Below are positions 17,138-26,663 of a stretch of 64,000 bases of DNA, in pieces (positions within the stretch are counted from its first letter, which is position 1; each line of letters starts with the position of its first letter). Below the pieces are notes generated by a model, which had not been told where the DNA came from, did not search any database, and saw only the letters and a program-made list of their open reading frames with translations. Origin of the DNA: an uncultured Alistipes sp. (GTDB lineage: Bacteria > Bacteroidota > Bacteroidia > Bacteroidales > Rikenellaceae); NCBI GenBank assembly GCA_937899895.1, contig CALBQR010000002.1, positions 7,961 to 71,960 of the forward strand. The letters run 5' to 3'. Position numbers and translations under genes: made by a program.

Positions 17138-18211
17138 CTACTCGTATTTCATCGGAACGATCTCGCCGTCGAGAGCGGCTACTGCGTTGTAAGCCAGCGC
17201 ACCCAACTCATTCTCGCCAGCCTCGATCACTACGGGGGCAATGAACGAACACATCTTGGTGATGTAGTTGCAAACGTACTCGCTGTAAGCAATGCCGCCC
17301 GTGAGGATAATCACCTCGGCTTTGCCTTCGAGTACAGCGGCCATTGCGCCGATCTGCTTGCCGACGGTGTAGCACATCGCGTCGAGAATCAACTTCGCGT
17401 GCTCGTCGCCATTCTTAATGCGGTCAAGCACTTCGAGAATCGACGCTGTACCCAGATGAGCGGTCAAACCGCCCTTGCCGGCCAGCAACTTATCCAACTC
17501 CTTCGAGGTGTATTCGCCCGACTCAACAACAGCCTTCCAGCTGTCAGCGGGCAGTGTGCCAGCACGTTCGGGAGCGATCGGTCCTTCACCCATCAGCGCA
17601 TTGTTCACATCGACTGCACGACCCAAACGGTGCGCACCGACCGAGATACCGCCGCCTAAATGAGCTACGACCAGATTCATCTCTTCGTACTTTTTGCCGA
17701 TTTTAGCGGCATAGCCACGAGCAACAGCCTTCTGATTCAGGGCGTGCCAAATCGAGCGACGCTCAACCGAGGGCAGACCCGTAATTCGAGCCACAGGTTG
17801 CAGTTCGTCGGTTACGCACGGATCAGCGATAAATGCCTTAATGCCAAACTTTTGTGCAATGCCTAATGCCAGCAGACCTCCCAAGTTAGAGGCGTGGTGC
17901 ATTGTGGGATTTTTCAGGTCGTGAATAATAGCTTCGGTAACCTCATAGACGCCCGATTGCAGCGGTTTGAGCAGGCCACCACGACCGATTACGGCGTTGA
18001 GGTTTTCGAGTTCAATGCCCTGCTTGCCAAGCTCTTCGAGAATAACGCACAGACGGAAATCGTACTGATCGAAGACCGTTTCGTAGGGAGCCAACTCCTC
18101 GCGCGTGTGTCGCACGGTGATCTCGGTTATAGGCTCCAAATCTCGATACAGACCCACCTTTGTCGAGGTAGATCCTGGGTTGATAACTAAAATATTGTAA
18201 TTGTTTCCCAT
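17138..18211 (-). CDS. buk: Butyrate kinase
   Basis: A 357-residue ASKHA-fold acid kinase, the usual Buk length and shorter than acetate kinase. The first phosphate motif is INPGSTSTKVGLY, followed by HLGGGISVGAHR and the adenosine-region ILTGGIAYSEYV. It interconverts butyryl phosphate plus ADP with butyrate plus ATP; branched short acids such as isobutyrate are possible substrates. It is the last gene of the ackA-ptb-buk operon, 107 bases after ptb with a strong hairpin between. Confidence 0.92.
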   Translation of the reverse strand: MGNNYNILVINPGSTSTKVGLYRDLEPITEITVRHTREELAPYETVFDQYDFRLCVILEELGKQGIELENLNAVIGRGGLLKPLQSGVYEVTEAIIHDLKNPTMHHASNLGGLLALGIAQKFGIKAFIADPCVTDELQPVARITGLPSVERRSIWHALNQKAVARGYAAKIGKKYEEMNLVVAHLGGGISVGAHRLGRAVDVNNALMGEGPIAPERAGTLPADSWKAVVESGEYTSKELDKLLAGKGGLTAHLGTASILEVLDRIKNGDEHAKLILDAMCYTVGKQIGAMAAVLEGKAEVIILTGGIAYSEYVCNYITKMCSFIAPVVIEAGENELGALAYNAVAALDGEIVPMKYE

Positions 18212-18244
18212 TGAGTTTTTTGAAATGTTTAGGTTGATAAATAG

Positions 18245-18290
18245 GCAATCCGAAGCGTGTCCCTTGTTTGAGGGTTGCGCTTCGGATTGC
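18245..18290 (-). terminator. Intergenic hairpin between ptb and buk
   Basis: Perfect 13-bp arms (GCAATCCGAAGCG / CGCTTCGGATTGC) with an inner CCCT/AGGG pairing. No T run follows on the minus strand, so it may act in mRNA stability or partial termination rather than as a full terminator. Confidence 0.65.
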
Positions 18291-18318
18291 TCTATGTTTC
18301 GGTTGAGTGTCGTCGTGA

Positions 18319-19227
18319 TTACTTAGCCGACAAGCAAGCCAAAGCGATCGAGTAGAGTTTGGTCTTGCTCGAATCGCCACGCGAAGTCAGCACGCAGGGA
18401 ACCTTGCTACCAACAACCATCGCTGCCAACTCGCCACCACCGACGTTGGTTGCCATCTTGAAGAATACGTTACCCGACTCGATGTTGGGGAAGAGCATAC
18501 AGTCAACCTCACCAGCGATTGCCGAGCCCTTAACCTTCTTGTGTTCAGCGATGTGCTTATACATTGCAACGTCCAACGACAGCGGACCGTCAGCTTCGAT
18601 GTTACCCAACTGACCGCGATCGCCCATCTTAGCCAACAGTGCAGCATCGGTCGACGAAATCACGGTGGGCAGCAGCTGCTCACTTGCCGAGATGATAGCA
18701 ATCTTCGGGCACTTTACGCCAAGAGTGTTGGCGGTCTGCGCCAAGAACTTGATCTGCTGCTGCTTCTGCTTGAAGTCGGGCAGAGGAATAATTGCCACGT
18801 CCGAGATAGTGAGCAGACGGGGATAGTTCGGCAGATCCACAACGGTAACGTGGGTCAAAATGCCCTTGGGAGGAACCAGACCATACTCTTTGTTGAGGAT
18901 TGCTCTCATATATTTATCAGTCGTAAGCAGACCCTTCATCAGTACGTCGCCTTCGCCCTCAGCAATCATCTTTACGGCGATGTTAGCAGCTTTTACATCG
19001 ACGCCTTCGTCAATGATGGTGAATTTATTGACGTCAATACCCTCGGCAGCGCAGACCTTCTCGATCTCCTCGCGGCTACCAACCAGAGTTGCATCAACCA
19101 ATTCGGCCTCTACCGCGTCATTAACAGCTGCGATAGTGTGTGAATCCTGACCGTAAGCTACGATCAGACGTTTGCGACCGCGAGCTTTCGCAGCGGTTAC
19201 GACATCTTCCAAATGTCTAATTCCCAT
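18319..19227 (-). CDS. ptb: Phosphate butyryltransferase (phosphate acyltransferase family)
   Basis: A 302-residue PTA_PTB fold protein without the extra N-terminal domains of long Pta. Recognisable stretches are KRLIVAYGQDSHTIAAV at the N-terminus, DVLMKGLLTTDKYMRAIL, EVDCMLFPNIESGNVFFK, and a C-terminal ending SIALACLSAK. It exchanges CoA for phosphate on butyryl-CoA (or acetyl-CoA). Its length and its pairing with buk favour butyryltransferase. It lies 15 bases after ackA. Confidence 0.88.
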   Translation of the reverse strand: MGIRHLEDVVTAAKARGRKRLIVAYGQDSHTIAAVNDAVEAELVDATLVGSREEIEKVCAAEGIDVNKFTIIDEGVDVKAANIAVKMIAEGEGDVLMKGLLTTDKYMRAILNKEYGLVPPKGILTHVTVVDLPNYPRLLTISDVAIIPLPDFKQKQQQIKFLAQTANTLGVKCPKIAIISASEQLLPTVISSTDAALLAKMGDRGQLGNIEADGPLSLDVAMYKHIAEHKKVKGSAIAGEVDCMLFPNIESGNVFFKMATNVGGGELAAMVVGSKVPCVLTSRGDSSKTKLYSIALACLSAK

Positions 19228-19242
19228 AGTCCTTATAGTTTT

Positions 19243-20451
19243 TTATAAATTTTTGACAATAGCGTAGGTATCCGAAGCGATTACCAACTCCTCGTTGGTC
19301 TCGGCAACGACAGCCTTCACGCGCGAGTTGGGCTTCGAGAGCACCTTGCTCTGACCGCGAACTCCCTTGTTAGCTTCGTAATCAAACTCCAAGCCAAGGA
19401 ACTCCATATCCTTGCAAACATACTCACGCAGGTCGTCCGAGTTCTCGCCAACACCGCCCGTGAATACTACCAGATCCAGACCGCCCATCTCGGCAGCGTA
19501 TGCACCTACGTAGCTTCTCACGCGGTTGTAGTAGAGGTCGCGACCCTCGATTGCGATCTTCACGCCGGCCTCATACGCAGCGTCGATGTCGCGCATATCG
19601 CTCGAAATTCCGGTCAGACCCTGAATACCCGACTTCTTGTTGATGAATGCGTCCATCTCGTCGTAGGTCATATTCTCGTTACGTGCGATGTGGATCAGCG
19701 CGCAGGGGTCAATCTGACCCGAACGGGTACCCATACACAGACCATCGGCGGGGGTGAAGCCCATCGAGGTATTGAACGACTTGCCAAACTTAACAGCGGT
19801 GATCGAAGCACCGTTACCGATGTGGCAAGTTACGATACGCGATTTCTCAACATCCAGACCAACCATATCGGCAGCAGCTTTGGCTACGAACTTGTGGCTT
19901 GTTCCGTGGAAGCCGTACTTGCGAATCTTCTCCTCGGTATAGTACTTATAAGGGATAGCGTAGAGATAGTTGTGAGCGGGAATCGTCTGGTGGAAAGCGG
20001 TGTCGAAGGTGAATACCTGCGGAACGTTGGGCAGGATCTCGGCCATCGACAATGCACCCTGCAAGTTAGCGGGGTTGTGCAGCGGAGCCATCTTGATACA
20101 GTCGCGTACCTTCTCGATAGCGTCGGAAGTAACCAGCGCGCTGCCGTTGAAGTGCTCGCCGCCGTGAGCTACACGATGACCAACGGCTTTGATCTCGTCA
20201 TACGAGGTGATAACGCCGTGTACGGGGTCGATCAGAGCTTTGAGGATCAGGTCGATACCCACGTTGTGGTCAGCGATAGGCTGGTGGAGTTCGAGGGGCT
20301 CTTTGCCAACGGGTTTGTGTTTCAGGTCGCCTTCTGCCTGACCGATACGATCGACCAGACCTTTGGCCAGCAATTTGTGGCTTGCATCGTTCATATCGAT
20401 CACCTGATATTTGATCGACGAACTACCGCAATTCAATACGAGAATGTTCAT
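19243..20451 (-). CDS. ackA: Acetate kinase
   Basis: A 402-residue ASKHA kinase of normal AckA length. Motifs: VLNCGSSSIKYQV at the N-terminus, FDTAFHQTIP, HIGNGASITAVKFGKS, and VVFTGGVGENSDDLR near the C-terminus. It makes ATP from acetyl phosphate. It is the first gene of the operon with ptb and buk, so one phosphotransacylase may feed two kinases. The start at 20451 lies behind a good promoter at 20502-20531. Confidence 0.95.
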   Translation of the reverse strand: MNILVLNCGSSSIKYQVIDMNDASHKLLAKGLVDRIGQAEGDLKHKPVGKEPLELHQPIADHNVGIDLILKALIDPVHGVITSYDEIKAVGHRVAHGGEHFNGSALVTSDAIEKVRDCIKMAPLHNPANLQGALSMAEILPNVPQVFTFDTAFHQTIPAHNYLYAIPYKYYTEEKIRKYGFHGTSHKFVAKAAADMVGLDVEKSRIVTCHIGNGASITAVKFGKSFNTSMGFTPADGLCMGTRSGQIDPCALIHIARNENMTYDEMDAFINKKSGIQGLTGISSDMRDIDAAYEAGVKIAIEGRDLYYNRVRSYVGAYAAEMGGLDLVVFTGGVGENSDDLREYVCKDMEFLGLEFDYEANKGVRGQSKVLSKPNSRVKAVVAETNEELVIASDTYAIVKNL

Positions 20452-20501
20452 TTTGAATAAATTTATTTTGTTGATTTTTTAAGACTCCATTTTAGGGCAC
20501 A

Positions 20502-20531
20502 CAAATATAAACAAAAATTTTTATGAATCAA
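20502..20531 (-). promoter_or_regulatory. Promoter of ackA-ptb-buk
   Basis: On the minus strand, TTG (20531-20529), 19 bases, TATATTTG (20509-20502). Confidence 0.75.
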
Positions 20532-20756
20532 TCAAGCCCGATTGAGAAAATGTCGCAATTTCGGCACAAACGTTTATAATTTGTTACCTTTCGGATAGTT
20601 TTTGGCGGTTTATGGTGCGATTTGCCGAAGAGTTGATAGGGCGACAATAGCTCAAATGTCCGATTCTTCCTCAATTCTTTCCTCGGTTTTCCTCGCGATA
20701 GGCGCGCATAATATGTGCGTGCGTTGGAGTATTGGTCGATTTTTGTAGAAAAGTAC
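20532..20756. other. Divergent intergenic region without a gene
   Basis: The middle of the 404-base gap between ackA and the DUF349 gene. I see no open frame with gene-like composition and no tRNA. A TTACCTTTC at about 20585 resembles a weak extra -7 element. Confidence 0.4.
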
Positions 20757-20787
20757 TTGCACGATCGAATAAAAAGTTTTACCTTTG
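20757..20787 (+). promoter_or_regulatory. Promoter of the DUF349 gene
   Basis: TTG (20757-20759), 20 bases, TACCTTTG (20780-20787). Transcription should begin near 20793, immediately before the palindrome at 20801. Confidence 0.82.
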
Positions 20788-20800
20788 CTTGTTAAACTGT

Positions 20801-20819
20801 GTTTAGACAATGTCTAAAC
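20801..20819. promoter_or_regulatory. 19-bp palindrome, candidate operator
   Basis: GTTTAGACA-A-TGTCTAAAC: perfect 9-bp arms around one base, starting about 8 bases after the expected transcription start and 37 bases before the DUF349 start codon. The size and symmetry suit a dimeric repressor; a 5' UTR hairpin is the alternative. Confidence 0.65.
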
Positions 20820-20855
20820 GATGTAACCTGATCACTCTTAAACCTTTATTGAAGT

Positions 20856-22835
20856 ATGGATACCAAAGTTTCCAACCAGTCTGTTCCTATGGAACAAGTC
20901 AGCAATGCTGAAGATGTGCAGAATGTAACTACCACACAGCAGCCCGTTGAGGCGGCTCAACCTATTGACGCTGACGATACAGCTATTGTCGAAAGCGTGG
21001 ATTTTTCAGACGAGGAGGCTCAACTCGCTGCCGATAATGCCGGCATTGATTTGGGCGAAGCCACTCCCGAAGAGGAGGCTGCCGCGGTGCAGACCAATAC
21101 CTCTATTACGGCCGATGAGCAATCGTTGGCGGGCAAGAGTAAGTCTGAACTTGTTGAGTTATTCGCACAATTGTTGGAAACAAAGCCCGTGCAGAGCCTG
21201 CGTAGCGATGCCGAGGCTGTCAAAATAGCATTTTATAAACTTCGTCGTGCGGAGGTTGATGCACAGCGTAAGGAGTTTATCGAAGCGGGCGGCAAGGAGG
21301 AGGATTTCACTCCTGCGGTTGATGGTGATGAGGTAACTCTCAAAGAGTTGTTTGCTCGCTACCGCAAGATGCGCGATGAGTTCGTTGCAGGCTTGGAGCA
21401 CGCCAAGGAGGAGAACTTGAAGATCAAGTTGGCAATTATCGAGGAGTTGAAGGAGTTGGTGAATAGCGATGAGACGCTGAACCACACATTCAACAAATTC
21501 CGCGAGTTGCAGCAGCGTTGGAAGGAGACGGGTCCCGTTCCACAGGCAAATGTGAAGGATACGTGGGAGACTTACAACCTGCACGTTGAGAACTTCTACA
21601 ACTTTATCAAGATCAACAAAGAGCTGCGTGATCTGGACTTGAAGAAGAATTACGAGGCGAAGATCGCTCTTTGTGAGCAGGCCGAATCGCTGGTTTTGGA
21701 GTCGTCGATCGTGTCGGCTTTCCGAAAATTGCAGAAGTTGCACGACGAGTGGCGCGAGACGGGTCCTGTGGCAAATGAGTACAAGGAGTCGCTGTGGGAG
21801 CGTTTCAAGCAGGCAAGTTCGCGTATCAATAAGGCCCATCAGGAGTATTTCGAGAACCTTAAAGGCGAGCAGCAGAAGAATCTCGAAATGAAGACCGAGC
21901 TTTGTGTCAAGGCCGAGGAGCTAACCGAGCAGATGTTCACCTCGCGCAAGGAGTGGAATAAGGCAAATGACCGTCTGCTGGATATTCAGAAGGTTTGGAA
22001 GACTATCGGTTTTGCACCGAAAAAGGATAATACCCGCATCTATGAACGTTTCCGTAATGCTTGTGATCGTTTTTTCGCGTTGAAGCGTGATTATTATGCA
22101 CAGCTGAAAACCGAGATGGATCACAACCTCCAACTCAAAAATGAGATTTGTGAGGCGGCCGAGTCGATTATGGATAGCGAGGATTGGAAGAAGACCTCTG
22201 ATGAACTGATCGCATTACAGAAGCGTTGGAAGGAGATTGGTGCTGTGTCGCGCCGCCATTCTGACGCTGTGTGGAAGCGATTCCGTGCTGCTTGCGACCA
22301 CTTCTTTGAGCGTAAGGCGGCTCACTTCTCGTCGATTGACAACGAGCAGGAGCGTAATTTGCAGGCTAAACGCGAATTGTTGGAGCAGATGAAGGCTTGC
22401 GACGTTAAGGAGGGTGGTTACGAGGCGATCAAGACATTCCAGCGTCAGTGGAATGAGATCGGTTATGTGCCCATCAAGCAGAAGGATGCGTTGCAGAAGC
22501 AGTATAAGGAGGTGGTTGATGCCCTCTTTGCTGCGTTGCGTGGTTCGGAGCGCGATCGCTCGATGGATCGTTTCCGCTCGAAGCTTTCGACTATGAAGGC
22601 GTCGGGCGACAAACGTCTGCGTTCGGAGCGTGAGCGTTTATATAATAAGGTGAAGCAGCTTGAAGCCGACATCGCCCTTTTGGAGAACAATATCGGATTC
22701 TTCTCGCACTCGAAGGGTGCCGAGTCGATGATTAACGATGTTCGCGCGAAGATCGCCAAGGCCAAGGCAGAGATGGCAGAGGCTATCGAAAAGGTGAAAC
22801 TGATCGATCGCGAAGAGGAGCAGACCGAGGATTAA
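20856..22835 (+). CDS. DUF349 repeat protein
   Basis: A 659-residue, highly charged, mostly helical protein. An acidic N-terminal ~95 residues of low complexity is followed by at least five DUF349 repeats, each with a W-x-E-x-G turn (for example LQQRWKETGPVP, LHDEWRETGPVA, IQKVWKTIGFAP, LQKRWKEIGAVS, FQRQWNEIGYVP). The C-terminal ~90 residues are coiled coil. DUF349 proteins are common in Bacteroidetes and Actinobacteria, with no enzymatic role I can state. It has its own promoter plus the palindrome and lies upstream of pyrG and yidC. Confidence 0.88.
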   Translation: MDTKVSNQSVPMEQVSNAEDVQNVTTTQQPVEAAQPIDADDTAIVESVDFSDEEAQLAADNAGIDLGEATPEEEAAAVQTNTSITADEQSLAGKSKSELVELFAQLLETKPVQSLRSDAEAVKIAFYKLRRAEVDAQRKEFIEAGGKEEDFTPAVDGDEVTLKELFARYRKMRDEFVAGLEHAKEENLKIKLAIIEELKELVNSDETLNHTFNKFRELQQRWKETGPVPQANVKDTWETYNLHVENFYNFIKINKELRDLDLKKNYEAKIALCEQAESLVLESSIVSAFRKLQKLHDEWRETGPVANEYKESLWERFKQASSRINKAHQEYFENLKGEQQKNLEMKTELCVKAEELTEQMFTSRKEWNKANDRLLDIQKVWKTIGFAPKKDNTRIYERFRNACDRFFALKRDYYAQLKTEMDHNLQLKNEICEAAESIMDSEDWKKTSDELIALQKRWKEIGAVSRRHSDAVWKRFRAACDHFFERKAAHFSSIDNEQERNLQAKRELLEQMKACDVKEGGYEAIKTFQRQWNEIGYVPIKQKDALQKQYKEVVDALFAALRGSERDRSMDRFRSKLSTMKASGDKRLRSERERLYNKVKQLEADIALLENNIGFFSHSKGAESMINDVRAKIAKAKAEMAEAIEKVKLIDREEEQTED

Positions 22836-22915
22836 GCAGAGGGCTTAAACCGAAAAAGAGCAAAGTAAAGGAATTTACAATAAAAAGAAACCAAAGAATT
22901 AAAAAATATACGATT

Positions 22916-24529
22916 ATGTCAATTGCTAAACCCAAGTACATTTTCGTAACCGGTGGTGTTGCATCGTCGCTTGGCAAGGGTATTATCTCTTCGTCGATTG
23001 CGCGTTTGTTGCAGGCACGCGGCTACTCGGTCGCAATTCAGAAGTGCGACCCCTATATCAACGTCGATCCCGGAACGTTGAATCCTTATGAGCACGGCGA
23101 GTGCTATGTTACCAATGATGGCACGGAGGCAGACCTCGATTTGGGCCACTACGAGCGCTTTACGGCGATCCCGACCTCGAACGCAAATACCGTAACTACG
23201 GGTAAGATCTACCAGAGTGTGATCAACAAGGAGCGTCGTGGCGAGTATCTGGGTAAGACCGTACAGGTTATCCCTCATATTACCGATGAGATCAAGCGTC
23301 GTATCCAGTTGTTGTCGGCAAAGAAGATCTACGATGTGATCATCACCGAGATCGGTGGTACGGTGGGCGATATCGAGTCGCTGCCCTATATCGAGTCGGT
23401 GCGCCAGTTGCGTTACCAGCTCGGTTATCGCAATACGGCTTTGGTACACTTGACTCTTGTTCCCTATATGACTGCAAGTGCCGAGTTGAAGACCAAGCCT
23501 ACACAGCACTCGGTTAAGGCTTTGTTGGAGAATGGTTTGCAGCCTGATGTATTGGTTCTTCGTTCGGAGTATCATTTGCCACAGGAGGTGCGCCGCAAGG
23601 TGGCTCTGTTCTGCAATGTTGATCCGAAGGCTGTTGTTGAGTCGTTGGACGTTCCTACGATTTATGAGGTGCCTTTGAAGATGCGTGAGCAGAATTTGGA
23701 TGAGGTTCTGTTGGAGAAACTCGACCTACCTGCCGACAAACCGTCGGATATGAAGGCGTGGGAGGCTTTCGTTGAGAAGGTTAAGAATCCCTCGAAACGT
23801 GTCGATATCGCTCTGGTTGGTAAGTATGTCGAGTTGCCCGATGCATATAAGTCGATTATTGAGGCTTATGTTCACGCAGGCGCAATGAACGATTGCAAGG
23901 TTAAGCTGCATTTGGTGCCCGCCGAGAAGGTTACTCCCGCAACGGTTGAGGAGTTGTTGGGTCAGATGAATGGTATTATGGTCGCTCCCGGCTTCGGTAA
24001 TCGCGGTATTGACGGTAAGCTGACCGCTGTAAAGTATGCTCGTGAGAATAAAGTGCCGTTCTTCGGTATCTGCTTGGGTATGCAGTGCGCAGTTATCGAA
24101 TTTGCTCGCAACGTATTGGGTTACGAGGATGCCAACTCGACCGAGATGGAGCAGACGCAGCACCCCGTTATCGACCTGATGGAGGAGCAGAAGGGTCTGT
24201 CGGAGAAGGGTGGCACGATGCGTTTGGGTGCATATCCTTGCCACTTGGATCCTCACTCGAAGGTGAGCCGTGCTTACAACGCAACAACCGTTGAGGAGCG
24301 TCATCGTCATCGTTACGAGTTCAATAGCGACTATCTTGATGAGTTCGAGGCAGCAGGTATGCGTGCCGTAGGTATGAATCCCGATACGGGCCTTGTTGAG
24401 GTTATCGAATTGGATGAGCATCCTTGGTTTGTTGCTACGCAGTACCATCCTGAATATAGTAGCAATGTGCTGAATCCTCATCCTCTGTTTGTGGCGTTTG
24501 TGGCTGCAGCATTGGAGAATAAGAAGTAG
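22916..24529 (+). CDS. pyrG: CTP synthase
   Basis: A 537-residue enzyme of normal length that aminates UTP to CTP with glutamine and ATP. The N-terminal synthetase domain starts KYIFVTGGVASSLGKGIIS and contains EIGGTVGDIESLP. The C-terminal class I glutamine amidotransferase has its nucleophile Cys in FFGICLGMQCAV and the His/Glu of QYHPEYSS. It follows the DUF349 gene by 80 bases and precedes yidC by 48. Confidence 0.98.
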   Translation: MSIAKPKYIFVTGGVASSLGKGIISSSIARLLQARGYSVAIQKCDPYINVDPGTLNPYEHGECYVTNDGTEADLDLGHYERFTAIPTSNANTVTTGKIYQSVINKERRGEYLGKTVQVIPHITDEIKRRIQLLSAKKIYDVIITEIGGTVGDIESLPYIESVRQLRYQLGYRNTALVHLTLVPYMTASAELKTKPTQHSVKALLENGLQPDVLVLRSEYHLPQEVRRKVALFCNVDPKAVVESLDVPTIYEVPLKMREQNLDEVLLEKLDLPADKPSDMKAWEAFVEKVKNPSKRVDIALVGKYVELPDAYKSIIEAYVHAGAMNDCKVKLHLVPAEKVTPATVEELLGQMNGIMVAPGFGNRGIDGKLTAVKYARENKVPFFGICLGMQCAVIEFARNVLGYEDANSTEMEQTQHPVIDLMEEQKGLSEKGGTMRLGAYPCHLDPHSKVSRAYNATTVEERHRHRYEFNSDYLDEFEAAGMRAVGMNPDTGLVEVIELDEHPWFVATQYHPEYSSNVLNPHPLFVAFVAAALENKK

Positions 24530-24577
24530 TTGAGAGTGAGGCTCAAACTAAACAAATATGCAACTTAAAAAATTGAG

Positions 24578-26533
24578 ATGGATAAAAATTCAGTAATCGG
24601 ACTTGTCTTGATTGGTGCTCTGCTGATCGGATATAGTTTCTACACAAACAAACAGCAGCAGGAGTACCAGAAGGCGCAGGCCGAGTGGGTTGCTGCGCAC
24701 CCTGAACTTGCCGAGCAGCCCGCCGAGGCGGACTCGACGGCAGTTGCAGCCGAGATGGCTACAATCGCAGGGGACACTCTGACGGCCGAGCAGCGTCAGC
24801 AGCGTGCCGATGAGGCTTTGAATGCAAATTTGGGCAACGATCTCTTTGCCGCCTTGAAGGGTACGGATGAGAGTTTCGAGGTCGAGAATGATGTTATGAA
24901 GGTAACATTCTCGAATCGTGGTGCGCAGATTACGGGTGTCGAATTGAAGGATTATATGCGTTATGCCGAGGGCGAGCGCACCGAGCCTATTCAGCTTTAT
25001 CGTGAGGGTTCGGCCGATTTCGATATCTGTATGTATGTTCACAATGGCGTGAATAATGTTCGCATTAATACGCGTGATTATGCATTCCAGATTGATCCCG
25101 TTCAGAAGATTGATGACTACCAGCAGGTTGTTATGCGCCTGCCCGTTAGTGGAGCGTCGGCTATCGAATATATCTACAAGATTTACGATAGCGAGTCTGC
25201 CGCTCGTAACTATATGGTCGATTTCGATGTACGTATGGTCGATATGGAGTCGCTGATGGCAAATCAAACCCAGTTGGAGGTTGTTTGGCGCAATATTTCG
25301 CTCCGCAACGAGAAGGGCTTCCAGGCCGAGAATATGGCTACCACGATCGCTTATCGCTATCCGAATGAGAGCTCGATCGAGGAACTGTCGGTGGGTGAGC
25401 GCGCCGAGGAGACCGAGAATACTCGCGTAAATTGGGTGGCGTTCAAGCAGCAGTTCTTCTCGTCGGTGCTGATTGCCGAGAACAATTTCGACTATGCGTC
25501 GATGCGTTACACCACCTTCCCCGAAGGCTCGGAGGAGTTGAAGAGCTTCAATGCCACGATGTCGATTCCCTACTCGAAGCTTACAACCGATTATAAGTTC
25601 CAATTCTATTTCGGCCCGAACAAGTATTCGATCTTGAATAAGTGCGTGTCGGAGAATGACCAACCGCTCTATTTGGAGCGTTTGATCCCGCTGGGCTGGG
25701 GTATCTTCGGTTGGGTGAACCGTTGGTTTGTAATCCCGATGTTCGACTTTTTGAGTAAGTATATCGGCAACTTCGGTTGGATTATTCTGATTATGACCAT
25801 CGTGATCAAGATCATCATCTCGCCGCTGACCTATAAGTCGTATGCGTCGATGGCGAAGATGCGTGTTATTAAGCCCGAAATGGATGAGATTAACGCCCGT
25901 TATCCCAAGCAGGAGGATGCGATGAAGAAGCAGCAGGCTGTTATGGATCTCTATCAACGTGCAGGTATCAGCCCGATGGGTGGTTGCTTGCCGATGTTGA
26001 TCCAGATGCCTATTCTGATTGCTATGTTCCGTTTCTTCCCCGCTTCGATCGAGTTGCGCGGTGAGAGCTTCTTGTGGGCAGAGGACCTTTCGACCTATGA
26101 TAGCGTACTCAATCTGCCCTTCTCGATTCCTTGGTATGGCGACCACGTGAGCTTGTTCGCGCTATTGATGGCCGTATCGCTGTTCGTCTATTCGTGGATC
26201 AACTATCAGCAGACCGCAGCTTCGCAGCCCCAGATGGCAGGTATGAAGTTTATGACGCTTTATATGATGCCTGTGATGATGCTTTTGTGGTTCAATAGTT
26301 ATTCGAGTGGTCTGTGCTACTACTACTTCATTTCGCAGTTGATCACTATTGCTATGACTTACGGTATCCGCGCAATGCTTGATGATGATAAGGTACGTGC
26401 GCAGATGCAGGCCAATGCGAAAAAGAAGAAGAACAAGAAAAAGAGCCGCTTCCAGCAGCGTTATGAGGAACTTATGAAGCAGCAGCAGGAGATGTTGCGT
26501 GAGCAGCAGGCACAGCAGCAGCGTCGTAAGTAG
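24578..26533 (+). CDS. yidC: Membrane protein insertase YidC
   Basis: A 651-residue inner-membrane protein in the Gram-negative layout: an N-terminal membrane helix (SVIGLVLIGALLIGYSFY), a large periplasmic beta domain (to about residue 370), then the conserved insertase core (GWIILIMTIVIKIIISPLT; SPMGGCLPMLIQMPILIAMF; the later helices). It ends in a very basic Lys-rich tail and a Gln-rich helix, features that help ribosome contact in long-tailed YidC proteins. It inserts membrane proteins with or without SecYEG. A terminator follows. Confidence 0.97.
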   Translation: MDKNSVIGLVLIGALLIGYSFYTNKQQQEYQKAQAEWVAAHPELAEQPAEADSTAVAAEMATIAGDTLTAEQRQQRADEALNANLGNDLFAALKGTDESFEVENDVMKVTFSNRGAQITGVELKDYMRYAEGERTEPIQLYREGSADFDICMYVHNGVNNVRINTRDYAFQIDPVQKIDDYQQVVMRLPVSGASAIEYIYKIYDSESAARNYMVDFDVRMVDMESLMANQTQLEVVWRNISLRNEKGFQAENMATTIAYRYPNESSIEELSVGERAEETENTRVNWVAFKQQFFSSVLIAENNFDYASMRYTTFPEGSEELKSFNATMSIPYSKLTTDYKFQFYFGPNKYSILNKCVSENDQPLYLERLIPLGWGIFGWVNRWFVIPMFDFLSKYIGNFGWIILIMTIVIKIIISPLTYKSYASMAKMRVIKPEMDEINARYPKQEDAMKKQQAVMDLYQRAGISPMGGCLPMLIQMPILIAMFRFFPASIELRGESFLWAEDLSTYDSVLNLPFSIPWYGDHVSLFALLMAVSLFVYSWINYQQTAASQPQMAGMKFMTLYMMPVMMLLWFNSYSSGLCYYYFISQLITIAMTYGIRAMLDDDKVRAQMQANAKKKKNKKKSRFQQRYEELMKQQQEMLREQQAQQQRRK

Positions 26534-26553
26534 GCCGTTTCGGTTTTATTGAT

Positions 26554-26588
26554 AAAAGCCGTATCTCACTTTTGAGGTACGGCTTTTT
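26554..26588 (+). terminator. yidC terminator
   Basis: About 15-bp stem (AAAAGCCGTATCTCA with one G-U pair) and a 4-base loop, then a run of T. Confidence 0.85.
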
Positions 26589-26625
26589 TTATGCTGAAAA
26601 ATTATGATAATCAGTAAAAAAGCAC

Positions 26626-26633
26626 TAACTTTG
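26626..26633 (+). promoter_or_regulatory. Putative -7 box of tmk
   Basis: TAACTTTG, 30 bases before the chosen tmk start. No clear TTG lies at the -33 position. Its place inside the longer possible frame argues for the downstream ATG. Confidence 0.55.
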
Positions 26634-26663
26634 AAAATTGAAACCAATTTAACCGAAATCACT

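Noticed and set aside
24590..26146. Long open frame antisense to yidC (and similar ones antisense to the POT transporter, PPi-PFK and nqrBC genes)
   Set aside because: No recognisable domains, odd composition and full overlap with certain genes. The biased codon use of the sense genes leaves few stops on the other strand.
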